Positions 14,949-22,835 are shown, numbered from the stretch's first letter. The stretch: DNA of 64,000 nucleotides from an uncultured Clostridia bacterium (GCA_947625615.1 CANQPB010000001.1:81669-145668); one strand, 5' to 3'. Numbers and translations are program-made. Notes: a model not told the origin generated them from the sequence alone.

Positions 14949-14977
14949 TTGACAAAATATCCGCATTGTGATAGAAT
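14949..14977 (+). promoter_or_regulatory. Promoter of the small hydrophobic peptide mRNA
   Basis: TTGACA (14949-14954), 17-base spacer, TAGAAT (14972-14977). It drives a ~130-base structured leader containing stems such as CCGCTTTaatgcgaacAAAGCGG and then the 32-codon ORF at 15106. Confidence 0.8.
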
Positions 14978-15105
14978 GAGCGTGAGGAGACCCCGCTTTA
15001 ATGCGAACAAAGCGGAAAACGGCGTGGCGCTGAAATGCCCTTCGGGGATAACGCCCATTGCTTGTACATCGCCCGAGGGAGTAAGCAGCCGAGGGAGGTA
15101 TGTGC

Positions 15106-15204
15106 ATGACAGCTTTTCTTGAAATTGCCGCCAACATTTGCAGCATCGTCAGATTTGTTCTCGACCTGCTGATCTACATATCGAAGCGCGAAGATAAAAA
15201 GTGA
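15106..15204 (+). CDS. Small hydrophobic peptide, candidate type I toxin
   Basis: A 32-residue ORF, too short for the track: MTAFLEIAANICSIVRFVLD then LLIYISKREDKK. GGGAGG lies seven bases before this ATG; an in-frame ATG six bases earlier is too close to that site. Residues ~4-25 form one hydrophobic helix interrupted by Arg and Asp, followed by a highly charged, net-basic tail. This is the layout of Fst, TxpA and BsrG-type membrane toxins of Firmicutes, but I see no clear sequence match to a named family. It has its own strong promoter, a structured leader, a 3' terminator hairpin, and a strong promoter on the opposite strand pointing at its 3' end. Function is inferred from this arrangement. 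Confidence 0.6.
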   Translation: MTAFLEIAANICSIVRFVLDLLIYISKREDKK

Positions 15205-15265
15205 GCCGTTTGTCCGATCCACAAGCGGCTCTTGTCAGTTTGATCTGACTTTTGTTTCTTGCCGT
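15203..15265. terminator. Bidirectional terminator shared by convergent transcripts
   Basis: GAGCCGTTTGTccgatccACAAGCGGCTC followed by GTCAGtttgatCTGACTTTTGTTT. Read rightward it ends the small-peptide mRNA. Read leftward the same main hairpin is followed by ACTTTTTATC and would end the antisense RNA, which makes the two RNAs overlap here. Confidence 0.75.
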
Positions 15266-15291
15266 TCGGCGACCCGTCGGGTCTCCTCGCT
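15203..15291 (-). ncRNA. Candidate antisense RNA opposing the small peptide mRNA
   Basis: Predicted transcript of roughly 90-105 bases from the minus-strand promoter at 15299-15326 to the shared hairpin. It would begin near GTAAGCGAGGAGACCCGACGGGTC and would be fully complementary to the 3' untranslated part and last codons of the peptide mRNA. This is prediction from promoter and terminator placement only. Confidence 0.55.
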
Positions 15292-15298
15292 TACATAT

Positions 15299-15326
15299 AT
15301 TATACCACACATTTCGGCTTTGTCAA
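15299..15326 (-). promoter_or_regulatory. Antisense promoter facing the small peptide gene
   Basis: Minus strand TTGACA (15321-15326), 16-base spacer ending TGTGG, TATAAT (15299-15304). Both hexamers are perfect. No minus-strand coding gene lies downstream of it, which is why an RNA product is suggested. Confidence 0.8.
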
Positions 15327-15352
15327 GCGTTTTGCGGAAAGGACGGCTTTTT

Positions 15353-15829
15353 ATGAAAATCTCCCGGCCGACCAAGGGCAAGTTAATGGTTATGGCGCTT
15401 TTTTTGACAGCGATATTTTTCTGCATTCTCTGGCTGTCGTCAAAAATCGACATAGGAAAATATATCAAATGGAGCCGGCTCTATTATGAATCCCACCTTT
15501 ACCACGCCGTCGATTCCATGGAGGACTACGTTTCGGGCGGCGACGTCAGGGACTGGAACGCCGCGGCCGAACAGTTTCACGCGTTTTCGGTGCTCATGAC
15601 GGAATCGGAGCTTCGTGCGGACGTGAACCCAAAGCTCCATTCCGACGCCGACCCCACCGTCGCGGGGGTGTGCTATACGGTGTCTGAGGCAATGCTGATA
15701 AACCGCGAGGCGCTGATCCCCTATGCCGATGACATTCTCTCGGCGCTTAAGCTTCTGAAAGAAAACTCGAACAGCGCCGAGGCCGCGAAAATCCTGCAGG
15801 AGATAAAAGAGGGCGCCCTCGGCGGCTGA
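15353..15829 (+). CDS. Membrane-anchored protein of unknown function
   Basis: A 158-residue protein, unrecognised. After a basic start (MKISRPTKGK) it has one hydrophobic helix at about residues 12-30 (LMVMALFLTAIFFCILWLSS), and the rest is predicted helical and extracytoplasmic, with alternating acidic and hydrophobic residues. I start at the ATG with AAAGGA ten bases upstream rather than the track's start 33 bases earlier. A weak stem-loop with a T run follows at 15841-15882. Confidence 0.6.
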   Translation: MKISRPTKGKLMVMALFLTAIFFCILWLSSKIDIGKYIKWSRLYYESHLYHAVDSMEDYVSGGDVRDWNAAAEQFHAFSVLMTESELRADVNPKLHSDADPTVAGVCYTVSEAMLINREALIPYADDILSALKLLKENSNSAEAAKILQEIKEGALGG

Positions 15830-15840
15830 AGCGAGTGATA

Positions 15841-15882
15841 AAAATTACCGACTACGCGATTGCAAGGTCGGATTTTTTTGTA
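15841..15882 (+). terminator. Weak rho-independent terminator
   Basis: A CCGAC/GTCGG stem with a 14-base loop, followed by ATTTTTTTG. It separates the membrane protein from the downstream promoter. Confidence 0.5.
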
Positions 15883-15908
15883 TCAAATGCCGAAACAGCG
15901 CGGTTTTG

Positions 15909-15937
15909 TTGACTTTGCCTGCCGCTTCTGCTATATT
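15909..15937 (+). promoter_or_regulatory. Promoter of the phosphodiesterase-adhE-kinase unit
   Basis: TTGACT (15909-15914), 17-base spacer, TATATT (15932-15937), 26 bases before the phosphodiesterase start. No other promoter was seen before adhE. Confidence 0.75.
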
Positions 15938-15963
15938 AAAGTAAAGCTAAAGGAGGGACGCCC

Positions 15964-16512
15964 TTGAAAATAATGATCGCCTCGGACATTCACGGCTCGG
16001 CCGAATTCTGCCGCAGGCTTCTTGACGCGTTCGACCGCTCAAAGGCGGATAAATTTCTTCTTTTGGGAGATATTCTCTATCACGGGCCACGCAACGGCCT
16101 CTGCGAGGGATACGACCCAAAAGCCGCCGCGGATATGCTCAACAGTTACGCCGACAGAATAATCTGCATAAAGGGAAACTGCGACAGCGAGGTAGACCAG
16201 ATGGTTCTTGATTTCCCGATAACAAGCGAGATCGCGCTGGCTTATAACGGCGGCGCGGCGGCCCTCGCCGTGCACGGGCACAAGGACATGGATAAACTCC
16301 CCCTCGGCGGGATAGACATAGTCTTTTCGGGGCACACCCACGTTCCGACTAATGCCGTTAAAAACGGCGTTCTGTTCGCAAACCCGGGCTCGGCGTCTAT
16401 CCCGAAGGAGAACACCCCTCGCGGCTTCATTCTCTGGGAGGGCAGCACCCTTGACTGGTTCTCCCTTGACGGCGGGCGGTATGATTCCCGCGATATCGAA
16501 AAGCCTTTATAA
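15964..16512 (+). CDS. yfcE: YfcE-like metallophosphodiesterase
   Basis: A 182-residue cytosolic calcineurin-fold phosphodiesterase. The metal-binding blocks are visible in order: DIHGS, GDILYHGPRN, KGNCDSEVD, HGH and SGHTHVP. YfcE-type enzymes hydrolyse phosphodiesters in a manganese-dependent way; the natural substrate is uncertain. The start is TTG, supported by AAGGAGGG nine bases upstream; the next in-frame ATG is three codons later. It lies 21 bases before adhE and is probably co-transcribed with it. Confidence 0.88.
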   Translation: MKIMIASDIHGSAEFCRRLLDAFDRSKADKFLLLGDILYHGPRNGLCEGYDPKAAADMLNSYADRIICIKGNCDSEVDQMVLDFPITSEIALAYNGGAAALAVHGHKDMDKLPLGGIDIVFSGHTHVPTNAVKNGVLFANPGSASIPKENTPRGFILWEGSTLDWFSLDGGRYDSRDIEKPL

Positions 16513-16533
16513 TTCTTTATTAGGAGGATATAT

Positions 16534-19152
16534 ATGGAAAAAAGAAAGTATGAGACCGTCGACAGCGTGCCAAAGCTTGAAGAGGCCATAGCGCGCGTGC
16601 GCAGGGCTCAGGAAAAATTTTCGGGTTACTCGCAGGCCGAGGTCGACAGTATATTCCTCGCCGCGGCGACCGCCGCAAACCGCGCAAGGATCCCCCTTGC
16701 AAAAATGGCGGTCGAGGAGACCGGCATGGGCGTCGTCGAGGACAAGGTGATAAAAAATCACTACGCCTCCGAGTATATCTACAATCAGTACCGCGACACG
16801 AAGACCTGCGGGGTCATTGAGCGTGACGAGGCCGGAGGCATCACCAAAATCGCCGAGCCTATAGGCGTAATTGCGGCGGTTATACCCACCACCAACCCCA
16901 CCTCTACGGCGATATTCAAGACGCTCATTTCTTTAAAGACCCGCAACGGAATAATCATAAGTCCCCACCCGAGGGCGAAAAAATCGACGATAGAGGCCGC
17001 AAAAACCGTCCTTGAAGCGGCCGTCGCGGCGGGAGCGCCCGAGGACATCATCGCGTGGATAGACGTTCCCACCCTTGAGATGACAAATCTTCTGATGCGC
17101 GAGGCGGATATTATCCTCGCCACCGGCGGCGCGGGAATGGTGAGATCGGCCTATTCAAGCGGCAAGCCCGCTTTGGGCGTCGGCGCGGGCAACACCCCCG
17201 CGATAATCGACGACACCGCGGACGTGCTCCTTGCCGTGAACTCGATAATCCACTCGAAGACCTTCGACAACGGCATGATCTGCGCCTCCGAGCAGTCGGT
17301 GATAGTGCTCGACGGGGTTTACGATGCGGTTAAGGCGGAGTTTTCCCGCCGCGGCTGCTACTTTTTGAATCCCGAGGAGACCGACAGGGTGCGGCACACG
17401 ATGATCATAAACGGCGCTCTGAACGCGAAGATCGTCGGACAGCGCGCGGCGGACATCGCAAAGCTCTGCGGCGTGACGGTGCCGGAGGAGACGAAGGTGC
17501 TTATAGGCGAAGTTGAGAGCGTTGAGCTTTCGGAGGAATTTGCCCACGAAAAGCTCTCGCCGGTGCTCGCGATGTACCGCGCAAAAGATCTTGAGGACGC
17601 GTTTTCAAAGGCGGAGCGGCTTATAGCCGACGGCGGCTTCGGTCACACCTCGTCGATATATCTTGACGTTCAGACCGGCGGCGAAAAGCTTGCGGAATTT
17701 TCCGAGAGAATGAAGACCTGCCGCATTTTGGTGAACACGCCTTCTTCTCAGGGCGGAATCGGGGATCTTTACAATTTCAGGCTTGCGCCATCGCTCACCC
17801 TCGGCTGCGGCTCATGGGGCGGCAACTCTGTTTCAGAAAACGTCGGCGTAAAGCATCTGCTTAACATCAAAACGGTCGCCGAAAGGAGAGAGAATATGCT
17901 TTGGTTCCGCGCGCCCGAAAAGGTATATGTTAAAAAAGGCTGCCTGCCGACCGCGCTTTCGGAGCTCGGCGAGGCGAACAAAAAGCGCGCCTTTATCGTC
18001 ACCGACAGCTTTCTTTATAAAAACGGCTTCACAAAGCCTATCGAGCAGAAGCTCTCGGAGCTTAAGATAGCCTACACCTCCTTCTTCGACGTCGAGCCGG
18101 ATCCCACCCTCGCCTCGGCAAAGGCGGGTGCAAAGGCCATGCACAGCTTTGAGCCCGACGTTATAATCGCCGTGGGCGGTGGCTCGGCGATGGACGCCGC
18201 AAAGATAATGTGGGTGCTCTACGAACACCCCGAGGCGGACTTCGCCGACATGGCAATGAGATTTTCCGATATAAGAAAGAGGATATACAAATTCCCGAAG
18301 ATGGGCGAAAAGGCCTATTTCGTCGCGGTGCCCACCTCTGCCGGAACGGGTTCCGAGGTCACGCCGTTCGCGGTCATCACCGACGAATCTACCGGCGTGA
18401 AATATCCGCTTGCAGACTATGAGCTTATGCCCGACATGGCGGTTATTGACACCGACCTTTACATGTCGGCGCCTAAAGGTCTGACCGCTGCCTCCGGCAT
18501 CGACGCCGTGACCCACGCGCTTGAGGCCTACGCCTCGGTGATGGCCACCGACTACACCGACGGCCTCGCCGTTCAGGCGCTGAAGATGCTGTTTGAATAT
18601 CTGCCGAGGGCTTACGACAACGGCTCGGACATTAAGGCGAGAGAAAAGACCGCCAACGCCGCCACCATGGCGGGCATGGCGTTTGCTAACGCGTTTTTGG
18701 GCGTATGCCACTCGATGGCGCACAAGTTAGGGGCGTATCACCACATAGCCCACGGGATTGCAAACGCGCTTCTGATAGACGAGGTCATTCGCTTCAATTC
18801 GGCGGAGGCGCCCCGGAAGATGGGAACCTTCCCGCAGTATGAATATCCCCACGCGAGGGCAAGATATGCCGAGCTTGCCGACGCCCTCGGGCTGGGCGGA
18901 GCAGACGACGCCGAAAAGGTGGAAAACCTCATTAAAGCCATCGACGCCCTTAAGGAGAGAATAGGCATTAAGCCGACTATACGCGACTATGCACCGAACG
19001 AAAAGGATTTCCTTGAAAGGCTTGACGACATGACCGAAAACGCCTTTGACGATCAGTGCACCGGCGCAAACCCGAGATATCCTTTGATGAGCGAGATAAA
19101 ACAGATGTATCTAAACGCATATTACGGCAAAAAACAGGGTGAGGAGGCCTGA
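16534..19152 (+). CDS. adhE: Bifunctional acetaldehyde-CoA/alcohol dehydrogenase
   Basis: An 872-residue fermentative enzyme that reduces acetyl-CoA to ethanol and regenerates NAD. The N-terminal half is a CoA-acylating aldehyde dehydrogenase with its catalytic cysteine in GMICASEQ (about C250). The C-terminal half is an iron-dependent alcohol dehydrogenase with GGGSAMDAAK and the metal-binding run GVCHSMAHKLGAYHHIAHG at about 724-742. Length and layout are standard for AdhE, which forms filaments (spirosomes) in other bacteria. GGAGG lies upstream. Confidence 0.97.
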   Translation: MEKRKYETVDSVPKLEEAIARVRRAQEKFSGYSQAEVDSIFLAAATAANRARIPLAKMAVEETGMGVVEDKVIKNHYASEYIYNQYRDTKTCGVIERDEAGGITKIAEPIGVIAAVIPTTNPTSTAIFKTLISLKTRNGIIISPHPRAKKSTIEAAKTVLEAAVAAGAPEDIIAWIDVPTLEMTNLLMREADIILATGGAGMVRSAYSSGKPALGVGAGNTPAIIDDTADVLLAVNSIIHSKTFDNGMICASEQSVIVLDGVYDAVKAEFSRRGCYFLNPEETDRVRHTMIINGALNAKIVGQRAADIAKLCGVTVPEETKVLIGEVESVELSEEFAHEKLSPVLAMYRAKDLEDAFSKAERLIADGGFGHTSSIYLDVQTGGEKLAEFSERMKTCRILVNTPSSQGGIGDLYNFRLAPSLTLGCGSWGGNSVSENVGVKHLLNIKTVAERRENMLWFRAPEKVYVKKGCLPTALSELGEANKKRAFIVTDSFLYKNGFTKPIEQKLSELKIAYTSFFDVEPDPTLASAKAGAKAMHSFEPDVIIAVGGGSAMDAAKIMWVLYEHPEADFADMAMRFSDIRKRIYKFPKMGEKAYFVAVPTSAGTGSEVTPFAVITDESTGVKYPLADYELMPDMAVIDTDLYMSAPKGLTAASGIDAVTHALEAYASVMATDYTDGLAVQALKMLFEYLPRAYDNGSDIKAREKTANAATMAGMAFANAFLGVCHSMAHKLGAYHHIAHGIANALLIDEVIRFNSAEAPRKMGTFPQYEYPHARARYAELADALGLGGADDAEKVENLIKAIDALKERIGIKPTIRDYAPNEKDFLERLDDMTENAFDDQCTGANPRYPLMSEIKQMYLNAYYGKKQGEEA

Positions 19153-19154
19153 AT

Positions 19155-19904
19155 ATGAATCTTGACAACATTATAGCCGAAAGGGCGACAAAAACGGTCT
19201 ACCGCGACGGCGACAGATGCATAAAGCTGTTCGTCGAGGGGTATTCAAAGGCAAACATTCTCAACGAAGCCCTCAACCAGGCGAGAATAGAGGAGACGGG
19301 GATAAACATTCCCCGTCTGCTTGAGGTTACCACCATCGACGGAAGATGGGCGATAGTCTCGGAATATATCGAGGGAAAGACCCTTGCCGAGCTTATGGAG
19401 GAGCACCCCGAAAAGAAGGACGAATATCTTGAGCAGCTTGTCGACATTCAGGTGATGATACAGAGCAAGACCTGCCCCATGCTTAACAAGCTCAAGGACA
19501 AGATGAATTCGAAGATTTCCCAGACAAAGCTTGACGCCACCACGCGTTACGAGCTGCACGTCAGGCTGGACGGCATGCCGAAGCACAACAAGGTCTGCCA
19601 CGGCGACTTCAACCCCTCGAACGTGATAATCACCTCGGACGGCACGCCTTATATCATCGACTGGGCGCACGCCACGCAGGGCAACGCCTCGGCCGACGCC
19701 GCAAGAACCTACCTGCTGTTCTGCCTGAACGGCGAATATGAGACCGCAAAGAAATATCTCGACCTGTTCTGCCGCAAATCAGACACCGCAAAGCAGTACG
19801 TCCAGAAGTGGATGCCGATAGTCGCGGCGTCGCAGTCGGTAAAAGGCAACGAGAAGGAGCGGGAGTTCCTTCTCAACTGGGTCAACGTGGTCGACTACGA
19901 ATGA
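19155..19904 (+). CDS. APH-family phosphotransferase (small-molecule kinase-like)
   Basis: A 249-residue kinase-like protein of the aminoglycoside/choline kinase fold. It shows the catalytic loop CHGDFNPSNVI (about residues 150-160) and the metal-binding IIDW shortly after; an N-terminal VSEYIEGKTLAEL marks the hinge. The substrate is unknown; location directly after adhE (two-base gap, GAGG site inside the adhE end) does not suggest antibiotic resistance. Many Clostridia carry such housekeeping paralogues. Confidence 0.8.
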   Translation: MNLDNIIAERATKTVYRDGDRCIKLFVEGYSKANILNEALNQARIEETGINIPRLLEVTTIDGRWAIVSEYIEGKTLAELMEEHPEKKDEYLEQLVDIQVMIQSKTCPMLNKLKDKMNSKISQTKLDATTRYELHVRLDGMPKHNKVCHGDFNPSNVIITSDGTPYIIDWAHATQGNASADAARTYLLFCLNGEYETAKKYLDLFCRKSDTAKQYVQKWMPIVAASQSVKGNEKEREFLLNWVNVVDYE

Positions 19905-19982
19905 TCGCGGCCCGGCGCCTCGCTAAGGGCTTTGGCCTAAAGCCTGAGCGCGGGGGATAATTTTCAGATAATTGCAGCCTTA

Positions 19983-20077
19983 GGGCGAAGCCCCGCCGCG
20001 GCCTGCGGCCGCGGCGCCCCGGGCCCCCGCAGGGGGCCCGGGGCCCGGCACGCGAAGCGTGCCGGAGGGCTTCGCCC
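19983..20077. repeat. Cloverleaf-shaped nested palindrome
   Basis: An 11-bp outer stem (GGGCGAAGCCC with GGGCTTCGCCC) encloses three abutting perfect hairpins: CGCCGCGGCC-tgc-GGCCGCGGCG, CCCCGGGCCCCC-gca-GGGGGCCCGGGG and CCGGCACGC-gaa-GCGTGCCGG. Nearly every base is paired. It lies between the kinase gene and the DAHP synthase gene and has no T run typical of a terminator. Confidence 0.85.
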
Positions 20078-20116
20078 GAGGGGCGGGCGCCAACCGCTTT
20101 TTGGAAAGAGGACAAC

Positions 20117-21112
20117 ATGATAGTAATACTCAGACAGAATCCCGACAAGACGCAGCTGCGCGGTCTGATGACCTGGCTCGAGTCGAAGGGCATAAGCGTT
20201 CACACGACAGTGGGCGCGCAGCAAACCATTCTCGGGCTTGTCGGCGACACCTCGCAGCTCGATATAGACCTCATCTCGGCGCTCGATATCGTCGAGTCGG
20301 TGCGCAGGGTGCAGGAGCCCTATAAAAGCGCAAACCGCAAGTTCCACCCGCAGGACAGCGTCATCGACGTCGGCGGGGTCAAAATAGGCGGCGGAAACGT
20401 CGTTAAAATAGCCGGCCCGGGGGCGGTCGAATCTTCGGAGCAGATATGCAGCCTCGCGCTCACCTTAAAGGGCGCCGGCGCCGACATCTTATGGGGCGGG
20501 GCGTTCAAGTCGCGCACTTCGCCCTATTCCTTCCAGGGGCTTCGCGCCGAGGGCCTCGGCTTTCTTAAAGAAGCAAAGACCGCGTCGGGTCTTCCCCTCG
20601 CCGCCGAGATCGCCGAATCCTCGCAGATCGATCTTTTCGACGGCGTCGACATGCTCATCGTCGGCGGGCGGAACATGCGCAACTACGAGCTTTTACGCGC
20701 CCTCGGGAAATCCTCAAAGCCGGTGCTTTTAAAGCGCGCCGTCTCTGCGACATACGAGGAGCTTTTAATGAGCGCCGAATACATAATGTCGTCGGGGAAC
20801 CCGAACGTCGTTCTCTGCGAGCGCGGCATACGCACCTTCGAACCTCACACCGCATTCACCATGGACATCTCGGCGGCACCTGTGCTTAAGACCTTAAGCC
20901 ACCTGCCGGTGATGTTCGATCCCTCGAACGCCTCGGGGAAATACGATCTCGTCGAGCCGCTTGCGCTTGCGGCGGTGGCGGCGGGCGCCGACGGCATAAT
21001 CGTCACCGTTCACGCAGACCCCGCCCACGCCATGTGCGACGGCCCCCTTTCGGTCAAGCCGGACAGATTTAGGGGGATCTGCGAAAAGATAAAGACAATA
21101 AAAGGCCGGTGA
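20117..21112 (+). CDS. aroF: DAHP synthase-like protein (type I-beta), metal ligands mostly replaced
   Basis: A 331-residue protein with the Thermotoga-type layout: N-terminal ferredoxin-like regulatory domain (~1-70), then a TIM barrel. DAHP synthase condenses PEP and erythrose 4-phosphate as the first step to aromatic amino acids. PEP-binding motifs are kept (RTSPYSFQGL, LLKRAVSATYEE, CERGIRTFE). Three of the four metal ligands known from T. maritima (Cys102, His272, Glu298, Asp309) are changed: AGPG has Gly102, DPSNA has Asn271 and VTVHA has Thr297; only CDGP keeps the Asp (308). It may be inactive, metal-independent or regulatory. pheA follows 22 bases later. Confidence 0.85.
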   Translation: MIVILRQNPDKTQLRGLMTWLESKGISVHTTVGAQQTILGLVGDTSQLDIDLISALDIVESVRRVQEPYKSANRKFHPQDSVIDVGGVKIGGGNVVKIAGPGAVESSEQICSLALTLKGAGADILWGGAFKSRTSPYSFQGLRAEGLGFLKEAKTASGLPLAAEIAESSQIDLFDGVDMLIVGGRNMRNYELLRALGKSSKPVLLKRAVSATYEELLMSAEYIMSSGNPNVVLCERGIRTFEPHTAFTMDISAAPVLKTLSHLPVMFDPSNASGKYDLVEPLALAAVAAGADGIIVTVHADPAHAMCDGPLSVKPDRFRGICEKIKTIKGR

Positions 21113-21134
21113 CCTCGTAAAAAAGGAGCCTAAA

Positions 21135-22268
21135 ATGGAGATCAACGAGATAAGAAGCCGCATAGACGAGCTTGACAAAAGCCTGCTGCCCATTTTGCTG
21201 AAAAGATTGCAGTTTTGCGCCGACGCCGCGAACACCGGGGTGCTCACCCCGGCGGAGATAAAATCGCGCGAGCGTGAAATTTTAAGATGGGCGAGCGAGC
21301 AGGGCGGCGACATGGAGCTTTATGTAAACAGGTTTTACACCGCCCTCTTCGAGCTGGGCCGAGCCTACCGCGAGACAAATTCGCCGCTCGGCGGAAAGAT
21401 CCGCCGGGACATCGCCGAGGCGCTTTCTAAAGAAACCGGCGAGTTCCCCGAGACCGGCATGATAGCCGTCCAAGGGGTGGAAGGCGCAAACTCGCAGATG
21501 GCCGCCGACAGCCTCTTCCCGAGGGGGAACCTTATATTCGTAAAGAGCTTCGAGGCCGTCTTCGATGCCGTTGAAAGCGGGCTCTGCCGCTTCGGCGTTC
21601 TGCCTATTGAAAACAGCTCGAACGGCTCGGTGCGCGCAAACTACGAGCTTTTGAACCGCAAGAACGTCAGGATAGTCCGCTCGACCCGCCTCTGCATACG
21701 CCACGAGCTTCTCGCCCGCCCCGGCGCCACCCTCGAAAGCATTCGCGAGATCCGCTCTCACGAGCAGGCCCTCGGGCAGTGCTCGGAATTTTTGAAGTCG
21801 CTCGGCGACAGGGTGAAGATCACCCCCTGCGCAAACACCGCCATGGCGGCCGAGCTCGCCTCAAAATCGCCGACGGGAGAAATTGCCGCAATAGCCTCGC
21901 ACCCCGCGTGCGAGCTCTACGGGCTCGTCCCGATAGCCGAAAGCATTCAGAACAGCGACAACAACTACACCCGCTTCATATGCATCTCCCGCGAGTGCGA
22001 GATCTACCCCGGCTCGGACAGAATAAGCCTTATTCTCGCCCTAAAGCACCGCCCCGGCGCGCTTTACGAGATACTCGCCCGGCTCACCGCCCTCGACATA
22101 AACCTCATAAAGCTTGAAAGCTGCCCCATAGTCGGCCACGACTTCGAATTCATGTTCTTCTTCGAGATGCAGGGCTCCGTCCGCGATCCCCGCGTGGCGG
22201 CCATGCTTGAAAGCCTCGAGCAATCCTGCGAGAGCTTTAAATTCCTCGGAAACTATTCCGAGAGCTGA
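21135..22268 (+). CDS. pheA: Chorismate mutase/prephenate dehydratase (P-protein)
   Basis: A 377-residue enzyme for phenylalanine synthesis. The order is an N-terminal AroQ chorismate mutase-like helical domain (~1-85), prephenate dehydratase (GVEGANS near 117, PIENSSNGSV, and the catalytic NNYTRF), and a C-terminal ACT domain for phenylalanine feedback (RPGALYEIL...LESCPI, usually ESRP). Counting from Arg24 (E. coli Arg28), the position of the catalytic Lys39 is Gly35, while Arg47/Glu48 match Arg51/Glu52. The mutase half may therefore be impaired; the dehydratase looks intact. It is co-oriented with aroF and bioY in a tight cluster. Confidence 0.9.
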   Translation: MEINEIRSRIDELDKSLLPILLKRLQFCADAANTGVLTPAEIKSREREILRWASEQGGDMELYVNRFYTALFELGRAYRETNSPLGGKIRRDIAEALSKETGEFPETGMIAVQGVEGANSQMAADSLFPRGNLIFVKSFEAVFDAVESGLCRFGVLPIENSSNGSVRANYELLNRKNVRIVRSTRLCIRHELLARPGATLESIREIRSHEQALGQCSEFLKSLGDRVKITPCANTAMAAELASKSPTGEIAAIASHPACELYGLVPIAESIQNSDNNYTRFICISRECEIYPGSDRISLILALKHRPGALYEILARLTALDINLIKLESCPIVGHDFEFMFFFEMQGSVRDPRVAAMLESLEQSCESFKFLGNYSES

Positions 22269-22283
22269 TAGGGAGGTCAACCC

Positions 22284-22823
22284 ATGCAAAACGCGGAACA
22301 ATATTCGGCAGTCCGAAAGATGGCGGAGGTCGCGGTCTTTTCGGCGTTGCTATGCGTAATTTCACCCTTTGCGATACCCATAGGCCCCGTCTCGATAACC
22401 CTTGCGACATTCGGGGTATATCTTTCGGGAGCGGTGCTCGGCTGCAAAAAGGGCGGCGCCGCCGTCGCGGTATATCTCATGCTCGGGTTTATAGGGCTGC
22501 CCGTCTTTTCGGGATTTATGGGAGGCGTTCAGCGCCTTATCGGCCCCACGGGCGGATACCTTGTCGGCTACATACCCTGCGCCATGATAACGGGCTTCTT
22601 CTCTCGCAAATTCAAAAGGCTTTGGGCCTCCGCCGCAGGAATGGCCCTCGGTACCGTAGTTCTCTACGCCTTAGGCACCGCATGGTTCTGCCTTATGAGC
22701 GGCACATCGCTTCTGCCGGCGCTTTCGGCCTGCGTGTTTCCCTTCCTTCCCGGCGACGCCGCAAAGATAGCCTGCGCGGCCCTGCTCGGCGACCGGCTGA
22801 GAAAGCTCGCCGAAAGGGTATAA
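22284..22823 (+). CDS. bioY: BioY biotin transporter substrate-binding subunit
   Basis: A 179-residue membrane protein with about six helices and the BioY pattern: short conserved IPIGPVSITLATFGVYLSGAVLG and GPTGGYLVGYIPCA. BioY is the S-component of an energy-coupling-factor transporter; the shared ECF ATPases are not in this window. GGGAGG lies eight bases before the ATG. It ends the aromatic-synthesis transcript and is followed by a long terminator stem. Confidence 0.92.
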   Translation: MQNAEQYSAVRKMAEVAVFSALLCVISPFAIPIGPVSITLATFGVYLSGAVLGCKKGGAAVAVYLMLGFIGLPVFSGFMGGVQRLIGPTGGYLVGYIPCAMITGFFSRKFKRLWASAAGMALGTVVLYALGTAWFCLMSGTSLLPALSACVFPFLPGDAAKIACAALLGDRLRKLAERV

Positions 22824-22835
22824 ATTTTGAGAGAT

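Noticed and set aside
14984-15105. Known riboswitch class in the leader of the small peptide gene
   Set aside because: The leader folds into several stems but I could not match it to any riboswitch consensus; it fits a toxin mRNA leader better.
13938-15146. 402-codon minus-strand ORF opposite proS
   Set aside because: It lies antisense to a clear prolyl-tRNA synthetase, has an unconvincing composition and no ribosome site; GC-rich codon bias creates such open shadows.
19155-19904. Aminoglycoside resistance gene
   Set aside because: It has the APH fold motifs, but its housekeeping location after adhE and lack of mobile context do not support a resistance role.
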